Below are positions 16,494 through 26,417 of a DNA stretch of 64,000 nucleotides, piece by piece. Within the stretch, counting starts at the first letter, position 1. Each line of letters starts with the position of its first letter. A model generated the notes under the pieces. The model was not told where the DNA came from and made no database searches. It worked only from the letters and a program-made list of their open reading frames with translations. The stretch lies in contig NZ_JABCSC020000002.1 in NCBI RefSeq assembly GCF_012972705.2, positions 62,001-126,000 of the forward strand, given 5' to 3'. Position numbers and translations under genes: made by a program. The DNA is from Uliginosibacterium aquaticum (GTDB taxonomy: Bacteria > Pseudomonadota > Gammaproteobacteria > Burkholderiales > Rhodocyclaceae).

Positions 16494-17963
16494 ATGAACG
16501 CCCCCGCCACTTCAGCTGTTCAGCAGACAGCCTCGCTCTCGCATCAGCCTTTACCGCGGGAGCATTTGCCACGTGCGCTGGGTTACGTGCTCGGTCTGGT
16601 CACGGCCGTGGACTTCTGGTCGTCTCTGAGCGTGCTGCTGGCGGCAGAGGAAATACAAGCGGGCATGCAGGCAAGCCCCAGTGAGTTCCTATGGATCATC
16701 ACCCTCTACGCGGGCTCCGGCATTGCCACCCTGCCCCTGATCGAGCGCGCCAGCCGCCGCTGGCATTACAGGAACCTCATCGCGAGCGGCATTGCACTCT
16801 ATCTCGCAGGCGCCCTGCTGGCAGCCATGAGCAGCTCGCTCTGGCTGATGATTCCCGCGCGCCTCCTGCAAGGCCTTGGTGGCGGGGGCTTATTCACGAT
16901 GTCCCGCGTGTACTTGCAACTGGTCACACCGCAATCCGAACGCCCGGCCCAACTCAGGGCCTACATCTTCGGCCTGCTGGGCGGCGTAGCCCCATTGCCC
17001 TGGCTTACAGCCGCGCTCGTCCAGGCCTGGGGATGGCGCGCGAGCTTCCTGTTGCAAGCGGCTTTCGCGCTGCTGATGCTGATCATCGTGCTCCTGCAGC
17101 TTCGCGCGGAGCGCCACACCCCTCGCTCTCTGGGCACACTCGACTGGCTGACGAGCCTGAGCTTCGCGCTGGGCATGATGCTCTTGCTCCACGGTCTGGA
17201 AGGCCTGGAGTTGGCACGCTTCGGGGCGGGCCAACTCTCCGTGCTCAGTCTGGCCATGGCCTGCCTTGGTTTTACGATCTGGCGCTCTCGGCAGCACCCT
17301 GATCCACTCCTGCGCCTGAATGTGCTCAACGGGCGGCGCTATTTAGTAGGCCTCGGGTTTTACGGTTTGTATTACATCGTCAATGGCGCCACCAGCTATC
17401 TCTATCCTCGCCTGTTCGATCAAGCGCTGGGCCTGGGGCTGAGCACAACAGGCGCTTTACAGTCTTTTTCTGCAATCGTGACCGTCGTTTGCCTGCCGCT
17501 CTATTTTCGCTTCGCTTCCAGACTCGGAGATCGCAGACGCTTGATCGCCTGGGGCTTCGCCTGTGCAGGTGCGGGAATGCTCTGGCTGAGCTTCGCGGCA
17601 AGCCGCGAGGCCTCCTGGCCAAGCCTGCTTGGGCCCATGGCACTCAAGGCGCTTTTCCCGATCCTGGGGGTCATTCAGATCGCGGGGCTCACCTACACGG
17701 AAGTTCCACATGAAGACTTCTCACATGCCTATGCGCTCAAGAACATCGTGCGTCTGATCGCCAGTGCGTTTTCCGCAGGCCTGGTCAGCCAGTATTGGCT
17801 GATCAATATCAGCAACCAGCAGCCATTCGTCCCCGCCTTCGGTCCCGGTACATCGGGCCACACTCCGATCACGCTCCAGGTAGGGCAAGAAATTCTCATC
17901 TTTTTGGCATGCGTTTGCGTGCTGGGCGCAGCTCTCGTACTCATTCAGAAACGCTTGCGCTAA
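16494..17963 (+). CDS. MFS transporter, DHA2/EmrB-like (14-helix drug:H+ antiporter type)
   Basis: A 489-residue inner-membrane protein with about 14 predicted hydrophobic helices. The conserved GLGGGGLFTMSRVYLQLVTP stretch in helix 4-5 and the LNVLNGRRYLVG region after helix 8 resemble DHA2 exporters related to EmrB. No membrane-fusion partner is present, so it would act as a single-component exporter, perhaps for conjugates made by the upstream GST (inference). I placed the start at the Met preceding NAPATSAVQQ; earlier in-frame Met codons lie inside the GST gene. Confidence 0.82.
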   Translation: MNAPATSAVQQTASLSHQPLPREHLPRALGYVLGLVTAVDFWSSLSVLLAAEEIQAGMQASPSEFLWIITLYAGSGIATLPLIERASRRWHYRNLIASGIALYLAGALLAAMSSSLWLMIPARLLQGLGGGGLFTMSRVYLQLVTPQSERPAQLRAYIFGLLGGVAPLPWLTAALVQAWGWRASFLLQAAFALLMLIIVLLQLRAERHTPRSLGTLDWLTSLSFALGMMLLLHGLEGLELARFGAGQLSVLSLAMACLGFTIWRSRQHPDPLLRLNVLNGRRYLVGLGFYGLYYIVNGATSYLYPRLFDQALGLGLSTTGALQSFSAIVTVVCLPLYFRFASRLGDRRRLIAWGFACAGAGMLWLSFAASREASWPSLLGPMALKALFPILGVIQIAGLTYTEVPHEDFSHAYALKNIVRLIASAFSAGLVSQYWLINISNQQPFVPAFGPGTSGHTPITLQVGQEILIFLACVCVLGAALVLIQKRLR

Positions 17964-18002
17964 GTTTCAAAACAGCCAACCCCTGAAAGCACCCGAAAAA
18001 AA

Positions 18003-18407
18003 ATGAAGCTCCATACCCCAAGCATGGAAACCAGGATTTATTTAGCAGCCGCCAGCATGAACATTGGCGGGGTCCTGTTTTTTTCCAGACTCTTCACAAA
18101 CACTGCAATCAATGTGGCAGATCCCGTCGTGATGTCTAACTTCGGCCTCCTGATGATCGTTGTGTGGGGATTGGCTTACATTGGCGCAGCCGCAAGCATC
18201 AAGTCGAAATGGATTGCGGGTGCTTTTGCGATTGAAAAATCGGTTTATGCAGTGGTTTGGCTGGACTGGATGTCCAGACACAGCGTCGCAAACGTGTATG
18301 CCGAGGATGCCATGGCCGGCATTTTTTTCAGCATTTACGGGGTGAACGACATTCTGTTCATGCTCCTGTTTTTGTTCCTGTTCTTCAAACGAAGAGCTCA
18401 TGAGTAG
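18003..18407 (+). CDS. Small four-helix membrane protein, unrecognised
   Basis: A 134-residue very hydrophobic protein with about four transmembrane segments (near 15-30, 45-65, 70-90 and 105-128) and a basic C-terminus KRRAHE. I recognise no family. It lies 39 bases after the MFS gene on the same strand, so it probably belongs to the ohr operon. The first ATG has only a poor ribosome site (A-rich stretch); METRIY, 21 bases downstream, is an alternative start. Confidence 0.6.
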   Translation: MKLHTPSMETRIYLAAASMNIGGVLFFSRLFTNTAINVADPVVMSNFGLLMIVVWGLAYIGAAASIKSKWIAGAFAIEKSVYAVVWLDWMSRHSVANVYAEDAMAGIFFSIYGVNDILFMLLFLFLFFKRRAHE

Positions 18408-18599
18408 AAAACACGGGGCTTTACTGCAATCGGGTCCCCGGTGCCCCCTCCCCTTGATCAAGTGATTACCCCGGAGTAGCGGAGAAATCATGCTCATTCC
18501 GATGTTTTTCTTGCCTGATCCTGCGACCAGATAGTCTGCGGCAAGCCGCGGCTGGATTGATCCGGCTACAGTTCAAAGCAGAACCATCTGGAGAACGGC

Positions 18600-19574
18600 A
18601 TGACTTCCCAGCAGACTCACGCCCCTGCACTGAAAACACAGATCAGCACGCTGCAAACCACACTAGCTCACGCTATCGCAGGCAGGACAAGTGGTGACGA
18701 GGACCGGTGCACAGAAATTCCCGATCTGCTCTTTTTCCGGAGAGAGAAACTTACAGAACCCTGTGCCTGCATGGTTGAGCCCAGCGTCGTGTTTGTAGCT
18801 CAGGGCGCCAAGCAGATGCTCGTGGGTGACGAAGCTTTCCCGTACGACCCGGAACACTTCCTGATCAACTCGATTGATCTACCGGCGAGCTCCCAGGTGA
18901 TTGAAGCCAGCCCTGAAAAACCTTGCGTCGGACTGGTCCTGAAACTGGATCTGAGCATCCTCGCAGCACTGATCGCGCAAGGTGGTCTTACGCCCCCCAC
19001 AGAACGCCCCGCAGACAGGGGGCTTGCCCGGGGAAGCCTGTCACCGCAATTGCTGGAGCCATTTCAGCGTCTGCTGGCCCTGCTGGATGAGCCCGCGTCC
19101 ATACCGGTGCTTGCCCCGCTGATCCTGCGCGAAATTCATTACCGCCTGCTGATGAGTGATCAGGCTGCGCGCTTATGGCAGATCGTTTCGCTGGGCAGCC
19201 AAAGCCAGCGGATCGCCAAAGCCATCGACTGGCTGAAAGCACACTACACCGAACCGCTGCGCATCGAAGAGCTGGCCGCGCGCATCCAGATGAGTACTTC
19301 CAGCCTGCACTTCCATTTCCGTCAGCTGACGGCGATGAGCCCCCTTCAGTATCAGAAGTGGTTGCGCCTGAACGAAGCGCGACGCCTGATGCTCAACGAA
19401 CACCTGGACGCGGCAAGCGCGGCCTTTCACGTCGGTTATGAAAGCCCTTCCCAGTTCAGCCGTGAATACAGCCGCTTGTTCGGTGCGCCCCCCAAGCGCG
19501 ATATCGAAGATTTACGCCACGGGCGTGCCGGAGCACGAAAGATGTCCGAGGCCACAAACAGCATTCCGGCCTGA
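18600..19574 (+). CDS. AraC-family regulator (AraC_N domain type)
   Basis: A 324-residue regulator. The N-terminal domain (about 45-190) has the AraC_N pattern EPCACMVEPSVVFVAQGAK and FLINSIDLPASSQV; the C-terminal double HTH (about 215-305) has RIEELAARIQMSTSSLHFHF and SPLQYQKWLRLNEARRL, ending GYESPSQFSREYSRLFG. Members of this branch often stand upstream of the oxidoreductase they control; here that is the molybdenum hydroxylase operon 300 bases downstream on the same strand. Confidence 0.9.
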   Translation: MTSQQTHAPALKTQISTLQTTLAHAIAGRTSGDEDRCTEIPDLLFFRREKLTEPCACMVEPSVVFVAQGAKQMLVGDEAFPYDPEHFLINSIDLPASSQVIEASPEKPCVGLVLKLDLSILAALIAQGGLTPPTERPADRGLARGSLSPQLLEPFQRLLALLDEPASIPVLAPLILREIHYRLLMSDQAARLWQIVSLGSQSQRIAKAIDWLKAHYTEPLRIEELAARIQMSTSSLHFHFRQLTAMSPLQYQKWLRLNEARRLMLNEHLDAASAAFHVGYESPSQFSREYSRLFGAPPKRDIEDLRHGRAGARKMSEATNSIPA

Positions 19575-19874
19575 GCGCGCAGCAAGGCGAGCAAGCACTT
19601 TCATCACTTGCCAAGCTGATCTCGCCTTTGAACGGCGGCATCGTGAGCGAACGCCGGACGGCCAGCCGTTCTCGAAGCTCACGATCATCGATGACACCGC
19701 CCCCGCCGCGGCGATTTCAACAGCCGTCGCCCGGCGCTTGCCTGAAGCGCCTCCAGGGCCTTCGTTTTCCGGCCTGGAGAATCAGGCAAGAACTTCGGGG
19801 AAATGATCTAGCGCATCCGGCTTTCGCTTCCCAGAATGCAAAAGCGCAGATCTGCGCCCCCAACGGAGACTCGA
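19575..19874 (+). promoter_or_regulatory. Upstream region of the molybdenum hydroxylase operon
   Basis: A 300-base gap without a gene. The last 100 bases, including AATCAGGCAAGAACTTCGGG (19780-19799), look like a regulator-bound promoter region; AraC proteins of this type bind asymmetric sites close to the promoter. No consensus -35/-10 pair is obvious, and the assignment is positional inference. Confidence 0.35.
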
Positions 19875-20333
19875 ATGATCACATTGAACATCAATGGAAA
19901 ATCCACGCGCGTGGACGTGGCACCCGACACGCCGCTGCTCTGGGTTCTGCGCGACAGCCTTCAGCTGACCGGTACCAAATTTGGCTGCGGCATGGCGCTC
20001 TGCGGAGCCTGCACCGTACATATGGATGGACAAGCGATCCGCTCCTGTACCACGCCGGTATCCGTGGCCGTCGGCAAGAAAATCGTCACCATCGAAGGCG
20101 TGGATCGCCTGAAGGTAGCGCAGGCCGTGCAGGAAGCCTGGAAGCGCCTGGACGTGGTGCAGTGCGGTTACTGCCAGTCCGGCCAGATCATGAGCGCCGT
20201 CACGCTGCTAACCGAGAACCGCAAGCCGAGCGATGCGGACATTGATTCCGCCATGGCCGGCAACGTCTGTCGTTGCGCGACCTACGTGCGCATCCGCGCC
20301 GCGATCCATGAAGCAGCCAAGGCTCTGGCCTGA
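19875..20333 (+). CDS. iorA: Molybdenum hydroxylase small subunit, two [2Fe-2S] clusters (IorA-like)
   Basis: A 152-residue iron-sulfur subunit. The plant-type cluster is held by Cys38, Cys43, Cys46 and Cys58, the second by Cys97, Cys100, Cys132 and Cys134 (QCGYC and NVCRC), a complete set. Length and sequence match the alpha subunit of isoquinoline 1-oxidoreductase-type enzymes, which relay electrons from the molybdenum site. The large subunit follows after 13 bases. The gene symbol reflects family resemblance; the true substrate (aldehyde or N-heterocycle) is unknown. Confidence 0.88.
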   Translation: MITLNINGKSTRVDVAPDTPLLWVLRDSLQLTGTKFGCGMALCGACTVHMDGQAIRSCTTPVSVAVGKKIVTIEGVDRLKVAQAVQEAWKRLDVVQCGYCQSGQIMSAVTLLTENRKPSDADIDSAMAGNVCRCATYVRIRAAIHEAAKALA

Positions 20334-20346
20334 GGGAGAACATGAA

Positions 20347-22551
20347 ATGAGCCATATCCCCCACATTGAGAACGAGAGCCGCCGCCGTTTCCTTCACGGT
20401 GCGGCAGGGCTGAGCCTGGCGATCTATCTTCCCGGCACGCTTGCCGCGACGGGCCCCGGCCTCCCACCCGACGCTACTGCGGTGGCGCAGAATTTCGAGC
20501 CCAACGCCTTTGTGCGTATCGGTGCAGACAACGTCGTCACCGTTATCTCGAAGCACATCGAAATGGGCCAGGGCACCTACACCGGCATCGCCACCATCAT
20601 TGCCGAGGAACTCGATGCTGCCTGGTCGCAGGTCCGCGTGGAAGGCGCGCCAGCCGACGCCAAACGCTACGCCAATACACTCTGGGGCCCCTTCCAGGGC
20701 ACCGGCGGCAGTAGCGCAATGGCCAATTCCTGGATGCAGATGCGTCAGGCCGGTGCAGCAGCACGCGCCATGCTGACGGCTGCAGCAGCCCAGCAATGGC
20801 AAGTGCCGGTGGCGGAAATATCCGTCAGCGAAGGCGTGATCAGTCACACCGCATCCGGCCGCTCGGGCAAGTTTGGCGAGTTCGTACAGCTGGCTGCCGA
20901 CCAGAGTGTGCCGGCCGACATCAAGCTCAAAGACCCCAAGGATTTCAAGCTGGTGGGCAAGCACGCGCCACGCAAGGACTCAGCGGACAAGATCAATGGC
21001 AAAGCGGTCTACACGCAGGACATCCATCTGCCCGGCATGCTGACCGCCGTGGTGGCCCACCCGCCGCGCTTTGGTGCCAAGGTAAAGTCTTTCAATGCAT
21101 CGAAGGCCAAGGCCATCAAGGGCGTGGTCGAAGTCGTACAGATCCCGAACGGTGTCGCCGTGCTGGCCAAGGACACCTGGTCCGCCAAGAAGGGGCGCGA
21201 TGCGCTGCGCATCCAGTGGGATGAATCCAGCGCCTTCAAGCTTGGCAGCGAGCAGATCTTTGCGCGCTACCATGAGCTGGCCAAACAGCCGGGCGCCGTC
21301 GCACGCAAGACGGGTGACGCCGATGCGGCCTTCGCGCAGGCTGCAAAAGTGATGCGTGCCAGCTACGACTTCCCCTTCCTCGCACATGCCGCCATGGAGC
21401 CGCTCAACTGTGTGGTACGGCTCGGCAAGGATGAATGCGAGTTGTGGAACGGCGAGCAGATGCAGACCGGCGATCAGATGGCGATTGCCGCGCTGCTCGG
21501 CATCAAGGTCGAACAGGTCAAGATCAACATGCTCTACGCTGGCGGCAGCTTCGGCCGACGCGGCAGCAAGGACTCTGACTACACACTGGAAGCTGTCACC
21601 ATCGCCCAGGCCATCAAGGGTCGCGCGCCGGTGAAGATGGTCTGGTTCCGTGAAGACGATATGAAGGCCGGCTACTACCGCCCGGCCTTCCACCACGTCA
21701 TCGAAGCCGCGCTGGATGCACAAGGCCGCGCTACCGCCTGGCGCCATCGTCTGGTCGGCCAGTCCATCCTGACCGGTTCACCTTTCGCCGGCATGGTGCA
21801 GAACGGCATCGATCCAGTGTCGGTCGAGGGCGCTTCTAACCTGCCCTACGCCATCCCTGCCATCCAGGTAGATCTGCACACACCCAGCGACATCCAAGTG
21901 CCGGTGCACTGGTGGCGTTCGGTAGGCTCCACACATACCGCCTACTCCACCGAAACCTTCATTGACGAACTGGCCGTGGCAGCCGGTCAGGATCCTGTGG
22001 CCTACCGCCTCGATCTGCTGAAAAACCACCCGCGCCATACCGGCGTGCTGAAGCTGGCGGCCGACAAAGCCGGCTGGGGCACGCCCCTCGCACCGGGCGA
22101 AAAAGGCGATCGCCGGGCACGCGGCGTGGCGGTGCATGAATCCTTCGGCAGCTTCGTGGCCGAAGTCGCCGAGCTCACCATCAATCCCGATGGCAGCCTG
22201 CGCGTGGATCGCGTCGTGTGCGGGGTCGACTGCGGCATCGCGATCAACCCGGACATCATCCGCGCACAGGTCGAAGGATCGATCGGTTACGCCCTGTCTG
22301 CCGCGCTGTATGGTGCGATCACCTTCAAGGATGGCGTGGTCGAGCAATCGAACTTCCACGACTATCCGCCGATCCGCATCAACGAAATGCCGAAAGTCGA
22401 AGTGCATATCGTCGCGTCCGGCGAGAAGCCCACCGGGATTGGTGAGCCCGCCGTACCGCCGCTGGCACCGGCCCTGGCCAACGCCATCGCGGCAGCAACA
22501 GGCAAACGCCTGCGCGATCTGCCCTTCAAGACCGAAGGACTGAAAGCCTGA
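20347..22551 (+). CDS. iorB: Molybdenum hydroxylase large subunit, Tat-exported (IorB-like)
   Basis: A 734-residue molybdopterin-binding subunit of the xanthine dehydrogenase family. A twin-arginine signal ([16 protein letters not shown], residues 11-26) indicates export of the folded complex. Family motifs include [41 protein letters not shown] and [17 protein letters not shown]; the catalytic Glu is in [16 protein letters not shown] near the C-terminus. Together with the iron-sulfur subunit it would hydroxylate an aldehyde or N-heterocycle with water-derived oxygen. No FAD subunit is encoded, so electrons should pass to a cytochrome or other acceptor. I chose the second of two close ATGs, in frame and preceded by GAGGGAG. 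Confidence 0.9.
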   Translation: MSHIPHIENESRRRFLHGAAGLSLAIYLPGTLAATGPGLPPDATAVAQNFEPNAFVRIGADNVVTVISKHIEMGQGTYTGIATIIAEELDAAWSQVRVEGAPADAKRYANTLWGPFQGTGGSSAMANSWMQMRQAGAAARAMLTAAAAQQWQVPVAEISVSEGVISHTASGRSGKFGEFVQLAADQSVPADIKLKDPKDFKLVGKHAPRKDSADKINGKAVYTQDIHLPGMLTAVVAHPPRFGAKVKSFNASKAKAIKGVVEVVQIPNGVAVLAKDTWSAKKGRDALRIQWDESSAFKLGSEQIFARYHELAKQPGAVARKTGDADAAFAQAAKVMRASYDFPFLAHAAMEPLNCVVRLGKDECELWNGEQMQTGDQMAIAALLGIKVEQVKINMLYAGGSFGRRGSKDSDYTLEAVTIAQAIKGRAPVKMVWFREDDMKAGYYRPAFHHVIEAALDAQGRATAWRHRLVGQSILTGSPFAGMVQNGIDPVSVEGASNLPYAIPAIQVDLHTPSDIQVPVHWWRSVGSTHTAYSTETFIDELAVAAGQDPVAYRLDLLKNHPRHTGVLKLAADKAGWGTPLAPGEKGDRRARGVAVHESFGSFVAEVAELTINPDGSLRVDRVVCGVDCGIAINPDIIRAQVEGSIGYALSAALYGAITFKDGVVEQSNFHDYPPIRINEMPKVEVHIVASGEKPTGIGEPAVPPLAPALANAIAAATGKRLRDLPFKTEGLKA

Positions 22552-23558
22552 TGGACAGCGTTGATCTGCAGGTACTTGCCACTGCACAGCGCTGGGCCCG
22601 TGAGGGCCGGCGCTTTGCCTGGGTTACGGTCGCCCACACCTGGGGCTCGGCGCCCCGCCCGCCGGGAGCCTGGCTGGTCGTTCGTGAGGACGGTCTGGTC
22701 GAAGGCTCGGTGTCCGGCGGATGCATCGAGGACGACCTCATCGCACGCATGCGCGAGGGGCGCCTCGGCGTGGAGCGGCCTTTCCCGCTGGTTTATGGCG
22801 TCACCAAGGAAGAGGCAGAGCGCGTCGGCCTGCCCTGCGGTGGCAAGCTGGAAGTCGTCGTCGAGCCCTGCCCGGACCCGGTGATGCTCGATGAACTCGC
22901 CGCACGCCTGGCCGCACGGCAACTGGTCGTCAAGCATGTGGACCTCACCAGCGGCCGCACCACGCTGAGCGAAGCACAACGCGGCGATGCCCTGCGCTGG
23001 AATGGCGAACGCCTCATCACCGTGCACGGCCCGCAATGGCGACTCCTGATCGTTGGCGCCGGGCAGATCTCGCGTTATCTCGCACAGATGGCCCTGGCCC
23101 TCGATTACGCCGTCACCGTGTGCGATCCGCGCGAAGAATACAGCCCCGGCTGGGATGTGCCCGGTACGAAACTCGTCACTACCATGCCCGACGATTGCTT
23201 GCTGGAGATGAAGCCTGACGCGCACTGCGCCGTCGTCGCCCTCACTCACGACCCCAAGCTCGATGACATGGTGCTGCTCGAAGCCCTGCGCTCGCCCGCC
23301 TTCTACGTCGGTGCCGTTGGCTCGCGGTTCAACAACGAAAAACGTCGCGAACGCCTGATGAGCCACTTCGATTTCTCGCCAGAGGAACTGCAGCGTCTGC
23401 ACGGTCCGGTCGGCCTGCCGATCGGCAGCCACACCCCGCCCGAAATCGCAGTTTCCATCCTGGCCGAGATGGTCGCCGTGCGAAACGGCGTCTCCCAGCC
23501 GCGATGGAGCGCCGCCCCCGCAACAGCTTCCGACGCCCTCGCCTGCAGCATCGCCTGA
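22551..23558 (+). CDS. XdhC family molybdenum cofactor sulfuration/insertion factor
   Basis: A 335-residue maturation factor with the XdhC/CoxI N-terminal domain (SAPRPPGAWLVV, GSVSGGCIEDDLI) and a C-terminal Rossmann domain (LLIVGAGQISRYLAQMA). XdhC binds molybdenum cofactor, protects it and helps deliver its sulfurated form to xanthine-dehydrogenase-family apoenzymes. Its start codon overlaps the iorB stop by one base, implying coupling. Confidence 0.9.
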   Translation: MDSVDLQVLATAQRWAREGRRFAWVTVAHTWGSAPRPPGAWLVVREDGLVEGSVSGGCIEDDLIARMREGRLGVERPFPLVYGVTKEEAERVGLPCGGKLEVVVEPCPDPVMLDELAARLAARQLVVKHVDLTSGRTTLSEAQRGDALRWNGERLITVHGPQWRLLIVGAGQISRYLAQMALALDYAVTVCDPREEYSPGWDVPGTKLVTTMPDDCLLEMKPDAHCAVVALTHDPKLDDMVLLEALRSPAFYVGAVGSRFNNEKRRERLMSHFDFSPEELQRLHGPVGLPIGSHTPPEIAVSILAEMVAVRNGVSQPRWSAAPATASDALACSIA

Positions 23559-23562
23559 TCAC

Positions 23563-24156
23563 ATGAACAAGATCGTAGGCCTTCTCCTGGCGGCGGGCAG
23601 CGCCCGGCGCTTTGGCGGCAACAAGCTGCTGCAACGCCTGCCCGATGGCGAACTGATCATCGCCGCCAGCGCACGCACGCTGGCCGCCAGCACAGACCGC
23701 TGCATCGCCCTGATCCGCCCTGATCAGCCACAGCTACGCCACACGCTCGCAAACCTCGGTATCGAATGCATCGAAGTCATGCACGCAGACGAAGGCATGG
23801 GCGTCACGCTCGCTAGCGGCGTGCAAGCCACGCACGAGGCTGCAGGCTGGCTGGTAGCGCTTGGCGACATGCCCCGCATCAAGCCGGACACCGTTCGCGC
23901 CGTCGCAAAGGCAATCCGTCTGGGGGCCGATATTGCCGCGCCTTTCCATGAAGGCCAGCGCGGCCACCCGGTTGGCTTCGCCGCCCGCTGGGGCGAAGCA
24001 CTTAGCGTGCTGACCGGCGATACCGGCGCGCGCAACATCCTGCGCGAGCAGGCCAATGCAATCGTGCGCGTGCCGGTGGATGACGCCGGCTGCCTGCTGG
24101 ATATCGACACGCCTGCCGATCTGCAGGCGTTGTCATCCACTCAAGGGTTCGCATGA
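23563..24156 (+). CDS. mocA: Molybdenum cofactor cytidylyltransferase, MocA-like
   Basis: A 197-residue nucleotidyltransferase. The glycine-rich signature LLLAAGSARRFGGNKLL at the N-terminus binds the nucleotide and GDMPRI (about 99-104) carries the metal-binding Asp; LDIDTPADL closes the domain. MocA makes molybdopterin cytosine dinucleotide, the cofactor used by this enzyme type, so it supports the neighbouring hydroxylase. It begins 4 bases after xdhC and overlaps the next gene by 4 bases. Confidence 0.88.
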   Translation: MNKIVGLLLAAGSARRFGGNKLLQRLPDGELIIAASARTLAASTDRCIALIRPDQPQLRHTLANLGIECIEVMHADEGMGVTLASGVQATHEAAGWLVALGDMPRIKPDTVRAVAKAIRLGADIAAPFHEGQRGHPVGFAARWGEALSVLTGDTGARNILREQANAIVRVPVDDAGCLLDIDTPADLQALSSTQGFA

Positions 24157-24623
24157 CGTACGCCTCTGCACGCCACCGCCTGCACATCCTGGCGCTCGCT
24201 ACCGCACTGTTTGCAGCCCCGCTTTTTGCCTGCGCTCAGTCAGTCACTGCACCAGGCAAGGACACCCAACCGATGAAAATACGTCTGCTCATCCATGGCC
24301 AAGTCATCCCCGCCACGCTCTACGACAACTCCAGCGCCCGCGACTTCTACACCATGCTGCCGCTCACGCTGACGCTTGAAGACTACGCCGCCACAGAGAA
24401 AATCGGCTACCCACCACGCAAGCTCGACACCACCGCTGCGCCCGAGGGCCACGCCCCCGCAGTGGGCGACATCACCTACTACGCGCCCTGGGGCAACCTC
24501 GCGCTGTTCCACAAGGGCTTTCGCTATTCCAGCGGGCTGGTGAGTCTGGGAAAGATCGAGTCGGGTGTAGCGCTGCTCAGGCAGCCGGGGAAAATGACCG
24601 TGGTGGTAGAGCGGGTGGAGTAA
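24153..24623 (+). CDS. Exported cyclophilin-like fold protein
   Basis: A 156-residue protein with a signal peptide (cleaved near LFACAQSV). The domain from about 40 (MKIRLLIHGQVIPATLYDN, then ARDFYTMLPLTLTLEDY) to the end (LGKIESGVALLRQPGKMTVV) is the cyclophilin-like barrel found in many small bacterial proteins; it lacks the full eukaryotic cyclophilin active site and its function is not established. It overlaps mocA by ATGA, so it belongs to the molybdenum hydroxylase operon. A decayed copy of the same C-terminal end occurs at 30152-30202. Confidence 0.8.
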   Translation: MTYASARHRLHILALATALFAAPLFACAQSVTAPGKDTQPMKIRLLIHGQVIPATLYDNSSARDFYTMLPLTLTLEDYAATEKIGYPPRKLDTTAAPEGHAPAVGDITYYAPWGNLALFHKGFRYSSGLVSLGKIESGVALLRQPGKMTVVVERVE

Positions 24624-24693
24624 GAAGCTGTTTACCGTCTTACGGTGAGGCCGTAATCAGGGCTCACGCGCTGCTCGGAAATGACCAAACGCA

Positions 24694-24716
24694 GAAGGGG
24701 CGCCTGGCGCCCCTTC
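24694..24716. terminator. Bidirectional terminator between convergent genes
   Basis: GAAGGGGCGC (24694-24703) pairs perfectly with GCGCCCCTTC (24707-24716) around a 3-base loop. It lies between the cyclophilin-like gene (plus) and the chemoreceptor gene (minus), where a shared terminator is expected. The flanking T-run is weak. Confidence 0.7.
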
Positions 24717-24734
24717 CTGCTGACCAGCCCCCAC

Positions 24735-26357
24735 TCACAAGACGTAGGCCGAGACTTCGCTCTGCATCTTCCGCGCGAGTTCATCGAGCTCGCGTGCAGC
24801 CCCTGCACCGGAGCGGGCTGCCCGGGTGCTTTGCTCGGTCATCTGCGCGATGCGCTCCACGGCCTGGGCCACTGAGGTGCTGGCGGCACCTTGCTCACGG
24901 ATTGAATCGCTGATCTCGTTCACCAGATGCACGGAAGCTTGCGCACTGCTGCTGATTTCGCGAATGGCCTCGCTGGCCTGGCTCGCGCGCTGCACGCTGC
25001 CACCCACTTCGGTCACCGCGTTGCGCATGCTCTGCGAGGCGTTTTGTGCCTGACTGCGCATGGTGTTGATGGTTTCAGTGATCTCGTGCGTGGAGCTGGC
25101 CGTGCGCTCAGCCAGCTTGCGAACTTCGTCGGCCACCACGGCAAAGCCACGGCCTTGCTCCCCTGCCCGCGCCGCTTCGATCGCCGCATTCAGGGCCAGA
25201 AGATTGGTCTGATCGGCCACTTCGCGAATCACGCTGATCACCTGAGCAATCTTGCTGCTCTGGGTTTCGAGCTGTTCGATCAGGCCGGCCGAATCATCCA
25301 CAAGCGAGGCTATCTTCTGGATATCCGCCACGGTTTGTTGAACGATGCGCTCGCCATTCATGGCCAGCTTGCCGGCCTGGCTGACCTGCTCGCTGGTCTG
25401 ACTGGCGTGATCACCAATGTGGCTGACGCTCACCGTCAGCTCCTCGATGCTCGCGGCGATGCTGGTCGCTGAACTGCTCTGGTCTTCAGCCGCACTGGCA
25501 ACCTGCCTGGAGTATTCCGCGGTATTAACCGAAGCCGCCGTCACCTGATGCACCGAGCCGGAAACCGATTTGAAGCTGTTATGCAGCCGTTCAAGCAAGC
25601 GGTTGAAGGACTTTGCCATCCGCCCCAGCTCATCGTCACTCTGGTAATTGACGCGACGCGTGAGATCCAGGCGTTGCTCGATATGCTCCACCGTACTTTC
25701 CAGCGTGTTGATGCCCAGCGTGATCGAACGAACGATCCACCAGCCAAGCATGACCACCAGCGCAACGCTGGCAATGATGATGACGGTGTTGGTCGTCACG
25801 CCATTCTTGATGACCTGCTCAGCATGGTTATTGACAGCATCGACCTGCTCATCATTGAGCTTGACGTGTGGCGTCACACCTTGCTGATTGACGCGTACCG
25901 CCACTTCACGCAGCTTTTTCAGCTCCGCTTTGGAAGCTTCGGTGTTGTTGGCATTGGAGGCGGCGAGCACCTTCTCAGCCTGCTCCAGGTACTCCTTGAA
26001 AAGCTCTCGATCCTTGGCAAGCATCTGCTTGTCCACATCATTGGTGACCAGGGTTTTTTCGTAGTCGTCCGTCAGCTCCATCAGCTGCGTCTTGAGTTCG
26101 GCAAAACGCTTGTCCTGATCCGCTTTGTCTTTGGGCGAATCACTGGTGGCGTGCGTCAGCACGGCGAGCCGGATGTTGATGATGGCGCGCGTCATCTGGT
26201 TGAGCTTGTAGACGCTCGGAAACAGATCCTGACGGATGTTATCCAGATCACCCTTCACGTTCGATGCGGTGTAGAGCCCCGCAGCCCCCACGAAGATTAC
26301 CGCTGCGACAGCCAGGGCAACGATGGACCAGAGTCTTTGAACAATACTGAGCTTCAT
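24735..26357 (-). CDS. Methyl-accepting chemotaxis protein
   Basis: A 540-residue chemoreceptor. A first transmembrane helix (about 10-32), a periplasmic four-helix-bundle sensor (35-185), a second helix (188-210), HAMP (211-265) and the cytoplasmic signalling domain follow in order. The invariant hairpin tip [20 protein letters not shown] and [19 protein letters not shown] are intact, so it should couple to CheA/CheW. The C-terminus has no NWETF-type tail for CheR/CheB. No other chemotaxis gene is nearby; ligand unknown. Confidence 0.93.
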   Translation of the reverse strand: MKLSIVQRLWSIVALAVAAVIFVGAAGLYTASNVKGDLDNIRQDLFPSVYKLNQMTRAIINIRLAVLTHATSDSPKDKADQDKRFAELKTQLMELTDDYEKTLVTNDVDKQMLAKDRELFKEYLEQAEKVLAASNANNTEASKAELKKLREVAVRVNQQGVTPHVKLNDEQVDAVNNHAEQVIKNGVTTNTVIIIASVALVVMLGWWIVRSITLGINTLESTVEHIEQRLDLTRRVNYQSDDELGRMAKSFNRLLERLHNSFKSVSGSVHQVTAASVNTAEYSRQVASAAEDQSSSATSIAASIEELTVSVSHIGDHASQTSEQVSQAGKLAMNGERIVQQTVADIQKIASLVDDSAGLIEQLETQSSKIAQVISVIREVADQTNLLALNAAIEAARAGEQGRGFAVVADEVRKLAERTASSTHEITETINTMRSQAQNASQSMRNAVTEVGGSVQRASQASEAIREISSSAQASVHLVNEISDSIREQGAASTSVAQAVERIAQMTEQSTRAARSGAGAARELDELARKMQSEVSAYVL

Positions 26358-26417
26358 TGTGTTCCCTTATAGCGAAAGTCTTTCGGCCCGAGCTTCAGCC
26401 TCGGGCGATGGCGTTAA

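Noticed and set aside
19628-20245. 205-residue plus-strand frame overlapping iorA
   Set aside because: Out of frame with iorA and Arg/Gly/His-rich; a shadow of iorA plus its promoter region.
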